DNA from: Chitinophagaceae bacterium
GTDB lineage: Bacteria > Bacteroidota > Bacteroidia > Chitinophagales > Chitinophagaceae
Direction of reading: 5' to 3'
Length of the DNA: 10,371 nucleotides
NCBI GenBank assembly: GCA_025963615.1
Contig: JAOQAL010000462.1
Coordinates: forward strand, 1 to 10,371
The notes beneath the pieces are model-generated. The model saw only the letters and a list, made by a program, of their open reading frames with translations, had not been told where the DNA came from and did not search any database. Positions 6,098 through 10,371 of the stretch are shown here, piece after piece. Positions within the stretch are counted from its first letter, which is position 1; each line of letters opens with the position of its first letter. Position numbers and translations under genes: made by a program.

Positions 6098-8131
6098 CTA
6101 TCGCCCGGCCGATTTTATTAATTTCTCTATCGGAATCACTACCTGCAGATCACATCGGCCACCTTGCTCTTTTGCATTTTTAAAAAGGGTTTGCTGTTGC
6201 TGCAGCCAGTTATTATCTGCCGTTTGGTGCTGATGAATTAATCCGATGGCTTCCAGCCCGGCCGTTGCCATCCTGGAAAGATTTTCTGACAACGATTCTG
6301 CTTCTTTTAATACCGGAGAATTATGCAGGGTCATTAAAAACAGGTCATGATTTTCTTTCCACAGCACTAATTGTTCTGTTATTTTTTTTTCGAGTGAAGG
6401 GGATGGACTAACTAAGAAGGAATCTACCAGTTGCGTAAACATCCTGGGCAGTGGCTGATCCGGCGTCGCCACATCAGCCAGTTTCGTGTAGGGCGAAAAA
6501 ACGGTGTACATGGTATCGCCCTGGTTACGTTCATATATTTTCAAGGGTTCAATAACATCCACCAATGTTTCCAGCGCTTTGGTATCATACCCATTGGCCA
6601 GTTTCCTTAGTAGTGCCGGTTTAAAGGACAGGTGTCTTAGTCCGATTGCATCTAAATTCAAACTGGCAAAATCCAACCGGCGGTACATGTCATTTACGTT
6701 ATTCACCTCCTGTGGCGACCATAGCCGTTCCGCAATAGCAGCCGTTCTGGGCCAGATCCTTGAATCCACTGTTTCCGGGGTTACATGTTCGCTCCACATG
6801 GTAGCTTCGCCACCCAACACCCTCTTTGCTTCTTCCTTTGTAAGGTCTATATCTTTTGGTAATGGATCATTTAAATAATGAAAGCTGGCTGGTTGAATTA
6901 AATCAATATAATACCCGTATGACAGGATGGCCTGGTATCCATTCCGGATGGATTGATAGTAGGCCTCATTCCCACGCCAGGATTGAATCACGATATCTTT
7001 CGGCACACCGGGTTGTAATATTTCATCCCAACCCATCATGGTTTTGCCATTCTTCTTTAGGATGGGAAGTATGCGCTTATTAAAATAAGTTTGCAAATCC
7101 ATGAAAGCATTCAACTGATGGGCTTTCATGAAGGATTTAATGTGCGGCGTTTTTTCCCAGTCTTTACCCGTATTCTCGTCGCCCCCAATATGAAAATATT
7201 TATCCGGGAAAAGAGAAGCCATTTCTGAATATAACTTATCAAGAAACAGATATACCTTTTCATTGGTAGGATCCATTACCGGATCGAATACACCAAAATA
7301 ACGTTCAAGCTCATACGTTTTTTTTACACTACCGAGTTCGGGAAAAGCATGCAGTATGGCTGTCGTGTGCGCCGGTGAAACAAACTCAGGTACCACCCGG
7401 ATTCCCAGCTGCCCGGCATAACGGACTATTTCGCGGATATTTTCTTGTGTGAAATAAACGCCATTGGAACTTTCCATCTGCAATTGCGGAAACACTTTCG
7501 ATTCAACCCGAAAAGCCTGGTCATTGCTTAGGTGGAGATGAAGTGTATTTAATTTAACCGCAGCCATACCATCCAGCGTTCTTTTAATTACGTCCATCGG
7601 CATAAAGTGCAGTACCACATCCAGCATTAAACCGCGCCATGCAAACCTCGGTTCATCCATAATAACCACTCCCGGGAAGTAATAGCCGTTTTCATCCACG
7701 CTAACCAGTTGCATCAATGTTTCCAATGCATGTATAGCACCGAGATCTGTTTCGGCCGTAATAATTACCTGTTGCTGACTTGTTTCGATGGAATAATTTT
7801 CATTTTCATGTAATTCCAGTTTCCCCGGTCGTTTTACTTTTATCAGTAACGGCGATGAGACATCGTTGTCCCTTGTTGTTACAAAACCTTGTTTATCCAG
7901 GAAGAAACCGGTTTTTTCTCCCAGGCGCCGTATGAAACGGCTGGCCTGTGTATATAAACGCTGATCCGGTCTACCGGTAACAGCCACACGAAATTTTTGT
8001 GTAATGGGAAAACGCTCACCGTTCGTAATTATGCGGGATGGCACGGGCATCAGGTTGCGGGTGTTATCTACCTGTGCCGAAGAGGTAAAGAAAGATAGAA
8101 AGGCAAATACTGTAATGCAATGTATTTTCAT
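6098..8131 (-). CDS. GH20 family beta-N-acetylhexosaminidase homologue with altered -1 subsite
   Basis: This 677-residue exported protein (signal peptide about MKIHCITVFAFLSFFTSSAQ) has an N-terminal GH20b-like domain (about 25-155), the GH20 barrel (about 160-490) and a helical C-terminal extension of about 190 residues. The family removes terminal GlcNAc or GalNAc by substrate-assisted catalysis. The catalytic pair is present: HIGGDEN with D318 and E319. Also present are HLHLSNDQAFR (198-208, D204), H255 in SPAHTT, MGWDEIL (366-372) and GGEATMW (440-446). Two usually conserved residues are changed: the Arg of the D-x-x-R-H motif is Leu (DVVLHF, L174), and the Asp of the D-x-P-G-H motif is Val (EFVSPAH, V251, with Gly also Ala). 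In human HexA these are R178 and D258. Altered specificity or weak activity is likely. No frameshift is seen; an A9 run occurs near residue 583. Confidence 0.9.
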   Translation of the reverse strand: MKIHCITVFAFLSFFTSSAQVDNTRNLMPVPSRIITNGERFPITQKFRVAVTGRPDQRLYTQASRFIRRLGEKTGFFLDKQGFVTTRDNDVSSPLLIKVKRPGKLELHENENYSIETSQQQVIITAETDLGAIHALETLMQLVSVDENGYYFPGVVIMDEPRFAWRGLMLDVVLHFMPMDVIKRTLDGMAAVKLNTLHLHLSNDQAFRVESKVFPQLQMESSNGVYFTQENIREIVRYAGQLGIRVVPEFVSPAHTTAILHAFPELGSVKKTYELERYFGVFDPVMDPTNEKVYLFLDKLYSEMASLFPDKYFHIGGDENTGKDWEKTPHIKSFMKAHQLNAFMDLQTYFNKRILPILKKNGKTMMGWDEILQPGVPKDIVIQSWRGNEAYYQSIRNGYQAILSYGYYIDLIQPASFHYLNDPLPKDIDLTKEEAKRVLGGEATMWSEHVTPETVDSRIWPRTAAIAERLWSPQEVNNVNDMYRRLDFASLNLDAIGLRHLSFKPALLRKLANGYDTKALETLVDVIEPLKIYERNQGDTMYTVFSPYTKLADVATPDQPLPRMFTQLVDSFLVSPSPSLEKKITEQLVLWKENHDLFLMTLHNSPVLKEAESLSENLSRMATAGLEAIGLIHQHQTADNNWLQQQQTLFKNAKEQGGRCDLQVVIPIEKLIKSAGR

Positions 8132-8223
8132 TACCGTCTTTTAATGTTCTGTCAGTTGCGGCTGCCACCCTAAACTCCCGGGATCGTTGAGTTTTCTTTA
8201 CCTTCTAACTTCATAAAGAGCAA
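8132..8223 (-). other. Leader of the GH20 gene
   Basis: The segment lies between the susD terminator and the GH20 ATG at 8131. It holds a weak inverted repeat, aaactc (8172-8177) with gagttt (8189-8194), and a 14-codon ATG-to-TAG frame (8214-8170) with no support as a gene. If the upstream terminator is efficient, a promoter must lie here, but I see no clear TAnnTTTG element. Confidence 0.3.
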
Positions 8224-8255
8224 CAGCAGCAGGGGTGATGAAACCCCTGCAGCTG
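8224..8255 (-). terminator. Rho-independent-like terminator after susD
   Basis: On the minus strand gcaggggt (8250-8243) pairs perfectly with acccctgc (8236-8229) around a 6-base loop. After one mismatch, four further pairs extend the stem (8255-8252 with 8227-8224). The 3' side continues TTGCTCTTTATG, only a modest U-tract. It lies 50 bases past the SusD stop and would cut or attenuate transcription between susCD and the enzyme genes. Confidence 0.72.
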
Positions 8256-8304
8256 CATGATCTTTGACTCTTATCGTTCTGTTATCTGAAAAACCAGGTT
8301 CTGC

Positions 8305-9954
8305 TTATTGCAACAACCACATTTTTGAAAATTGATTATCCACTGCAGGTGACAAAGTAGCTACTCCTGCATTATAAGCATCCACATTTTGTCCAAGTTC
8401 CGCTCCCGGATAAATGAATCGTAACGGGAAGGGATAAGTAGTTAATAGTCCATTATTAAAGATATTGGGCAATTGTGTTCTGCGGATATCCAGGTAGGCT
8501 TCTGAAGCCACCATGAATAAAGCCAGCCATTTCTGATCGGCTATTTTTACCAGGTTGCCGTTATCATCCCCTGGTAATGTAATGCCTGGCTGGGCAAGAT
8601 ACGGGGTGATCTTCGTGTCAGGTATACCCCACCGCTCCATGCTTAATGTAATGCCATTACGGTAGTAAGCATCTACATCTCCGGTGATCAATCCCTTTAC
8701 GGCTGCTTCAGCAAGAATAAACTGCACTTCATCACTATTCATGATAGTAGCTCTCAGTAACGGGTGTACATTTTCCCTGAATAATTGTGAAAACCTGGAT
8801 ACTTTAAAGTTCCCAAAAATTCCGCCGTTGGCGATGTCGTAATGGCCATTGCCATTTAAAAAATCTCCATACATTCCCGGGATAAAACCAACATATATTT
8901 TATTTGAATCCAGGAGGTTGGCTGATTGAGCCGCTATATCAGGGTTAGTCCTGTCAATATATTCCCAGGTAGATTCATCTGTAAATCCATTCGCATCGGT
9001 CGTTGTGATTGTAACTCCATCCAGGGCTGGATTACTGGTCCATGGTTTTTCAACTGGTGCAAACCAGATGGGTAGCCGGGGATCATTCAGATTATTTAAT
9101 TTATCCGCCAGGGTTTTAGCAGGTCTTCTCCTGTCAAACTCTGTGTAGTCCCAATTTAATCTTCCTCCTCTCCAGGAGTTATCTCTTGTTGTACCGATGA
9201 AAGGAATAGCCGCGTTATCCTCATTGTCTGTAAAGATGGGCGTTGCGGTGGGATTATTTACAATGGCAGTCATTTGCGCTCCCACATCAGCGATCTTTTT
9301 AGAGGCGCGCATTAACAAACGAAGCTTTAATGAATTGGCGAACTTTTGCCATTTTACTTTATCTCCGGCATACATCAGGTCATAGGTGGGAGATACGGAT
9401 TCTGTGCCTTCTTTGATCAGCGTATTGGCTTCACTGAGTTCTGCCAGCAACCCCGTATAAATATCTGCTTGCTTATCATATTTCGGATACAGTATTCCTT
9501 CCCTTCCTTTAAGTGCTTCGGTATAATAAATATCCCCATAAAAGTCAGTCATGAATGAAAATAATAACGACCTGAATATTTTAAAGATTCCTTTGTGAGT
9601 CGTGGAGCCTCTTTTATCAGCCAGGCCAATAGCACCATCTACCAGTTTCAGGATATTCATGGCAGCATACAGGTCGTCGACGGGGTATTTAAAATTCTGG
9701 TAATAATTATCGCCACCCTGAAAGTTTCGCTCCATGTATTGAACAGCGCCGGGAAGCCTGCTATTATCATATCCCATGCCCTGGTAAAACAAGGTGGTTT
9801 GTTTTATTATAGACGATAACAGGAAAGGATCATTCACATCTTCTACTGCATTTAATTGCTGCTGGGCATCGTAAGTCCGCAATGCATCTTTGCCGCAAGA
9901 AGCAAAGCAGGATAACAAGACCAGCGCGCCTAATTTTTTTATAAATGATTTCAT
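8305..9954 (-). CDS. SusD/RagB-family nutrient-binding outer-membrane lipoprotein (SusD-like_2 type)
   Basis: This surface lipoprotein partners a SusC TonB-dependent channel and captures glycan or other nutrient at the outer membrane. The product has 549 residues and a lipoprotein signal MKSFIKKLGALVLLSCFASC with the lipid Cys at 20. Features of the SusD-like_2 (PF12771) group: the TPR-like helices near KIFRSLLFSFMTDFYGDIYY (125-144), EALKG, then YPKYDKQADIYTGLLAEL, KWQKFANSLKLRLLMR, and a late AEAAVKG and EAYLDIRRTQLP segment. It starts at the ATG at 9954, preceded by an AT-rich leader without a Shine-Dalgarno. The gap to susC is 114 bases, rather long for such a pair, but no terminator is evident there. 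The ligand cannot be read from the sequence; the neighbouring hexosaminidase and HGSNAT homologue suggest an amino-sugar glycan. Confidence 0.93.
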   Translation of the reverse strand: MKSFIKKLGALVLLSCFASCGKDALRTYDAQQQLNAVEDVNDPFLLSSIIKQTTLFYQGMGYDNSRLPGAVQYMERNFQGGDNYYQNFKYPVDDLYAAMNILKLVDGAIGLADKRGSTTHKGIFKIFRSLLFSFMTDFYGDIYYTEALKGREGILYPKYDKQADIYTGLLAELSEANTLIKEGTESVSPTYDLMYAGDKVKWQKFANSLKLRLLMRASKKIADVGAQMTAIVNNPTATPIFTDNEDNAAIPFIGTTRDNSWRGGRLNWDYTEFDRRRPAKTLADKLNNLNDPRLPIWFAPVEKPWTSNPALDGVTITTTDANGFTDESTWEYIDRTNPDIAAQSANLLDSNKIYVGFIPGMYGDFLNGNGHYDIANGGIFGNFKVSRFSQLFRENVHPLLRATIMNSDEVQFILAEAAVKGLITGDVDAYYRNGITLSMERWGIPDTKITPYLAQPGITLPGDDNGNLVKIADQKWLALFMVASEAYLDIRRTQLPNIFNNGLLTTYPFPLRFIYPGAELGQNVDAYNAGVATLSPAVDNQFSKMWLLQ

Positions 9955-10068
9955 GTCTTTATTTTTTATTGTTTTCTATTGTCACATGGAATTCGCCACC
10001 AATATTCACCGGTTGGTAAGAATCATTTCAATGGCTTATTTCATATTTTTTTATTAAAAGAGAAAATA
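9955..10068 (-). other. susC-susD intergenic leader
   Basis: This 114-base AT-rich stretch lies between the SusC stop and the SusD start. I find only a weak 5-bp inverted repeat (accaa / ttggt, around 9999-10018) and no T-tract behind a stable stem, so read-through from susC to susD is expected. Confidence 0.4.
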
Positions 10069-10371
10069 TTAAAAACCAACTGAAAGTTTGAAACCATAGG
10101 ACCGTATACTTGGAAGCGTAGCCCTTAGAACACCCTGGTCAGTACCTACCCCCTGGAATGCGGATTCAGGATCTTCATGACGGCCGGACTTATTCCATTG
10201 AAACACATTTCTTCCAATTAGGGATAATGTCAGGTTCTGAAGTTTATACTTGCTGATCAATGCATTCGGTATTGTATAAGCCAATGAAATTTCTCTTAAT
10301 TTGAAATTGGTAGCATCGTATGTCCTGGTCGAGGTGAAATTCCAGATCACATCTCCATAACTGTTAGTTGG
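10069..10371 (-). CDS. SusC/RagA-family TonB-dependent receptor, C-terminal fragment
   Basis: Only the last 100 residues are in the window; the gene continues past the right edge. The frame is open from 10371 to the stop at 10069. The sequence is typical of the final beta-strands of SusC barrels: DATNFKLREISLAYTIP, LTLSLIGRNVFQW, then DPES, GVLRATLPSIRSYGFKLSVGF with the terminal Phe needed for BAM recognition of outer-membrane barrels. It precedes susD in the same orientation, the standard SusCD order. Together they would form the outer-membrane uptake complex powered by TonB. An internal GTG at 10350 should not be taken as a start. Confidence 0.93.
   Translation of the reverse strand, partial: PTNSYGDVIWNFTSTRTYDATNFKLREISLAYTIPNALISKYKLQNLTLSLIGRNVFQWNKSGRHEDPESAFQGVGTDQGVLRATLPSIRSYGFKLSVGF

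Noticed and set aside
8170..8214. 14-codon minus-strand frame between the susD terminator and GH20
   Set aside because: Too short, no ribosome binding site or recognisable peptide; could be chance.
9955..10068. Terminator between susC and susD
   Set aside because: Only a 5-bp weak inverted repeat with a 10-base loop and no following T-tract.

Overview
The window looks like a piece of a Bacteroidota chromosome, most likely the Chitinophagaceae. The evidence is a SusC/SusD outer-membrane pair, lipoprotein signals of the Bacteroidota type, AT-rich leaders without a clear Shine-Dalgarno, and moderate GC. The genus is a guess. Every gene I can support lies on the minus strand, so the window reads biologically from right to left.

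Layout in reading order: the C-terminal end of a SusC-like TonB-dependent receptor (10371-10069, cut by the window edge); a SusD/RagB lipoprotein (9954-8305); a strong hairpin terminator (8255-8224); a GH20 family beta-N-acetylhexosaminidase homologue (8131-6098); a multi-pass membrane protein of the HGSNAT (heparan-alpha-glucosaminide N-acetyltransferase) type (6059-4932); a secreted two-domain protein with a seven-motif beta-propeller followed by a helical toroid-like domain (4803-2590); a BNR/Asp-box sialidase-like lipoprotein (about 2566-1457); a long hairpin built of 7-base repeats (1445-1328) followed by a T-tract; ispD (1283-612); and, overlapping it by 4 bp, a class I methyltransferase that runs off the left edge (615-1).

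The block from susC to the sialidase-like gene reads as a polysaccharide utilization locus. SusCD would bind and import a glycan at the outer membrane. The three following exported or membrane proteins, plus the sialidase-like lipoprotein, would process it in the periplasm or at the cell surface. A hexosaminidase next to an HGSNAT homologue points to a glycan containing amino sugars, perhaps with free amino groups that are acetylated before cleavage; this is inference. No dedicated regulator (HTCS, ECF sigma/anti-sigma, AraC) is present in the window. ispD and the methyltransferase form a separate unit beyond the repeat hairpin.

Points most worth a second look: the GH20 protein has lost two near-universal sugar-binding residues (Arg to Leu at 174, Asp to Val at 251) while keeping its catalytic Asp-Glu pair; the propeller-toroid protein has an unusual architecture with no assigned activity; and the ispD-upstream region holds eight tandem heptads facing three inverted ones, giving a terminator-like hairpin with at least two competing registers.
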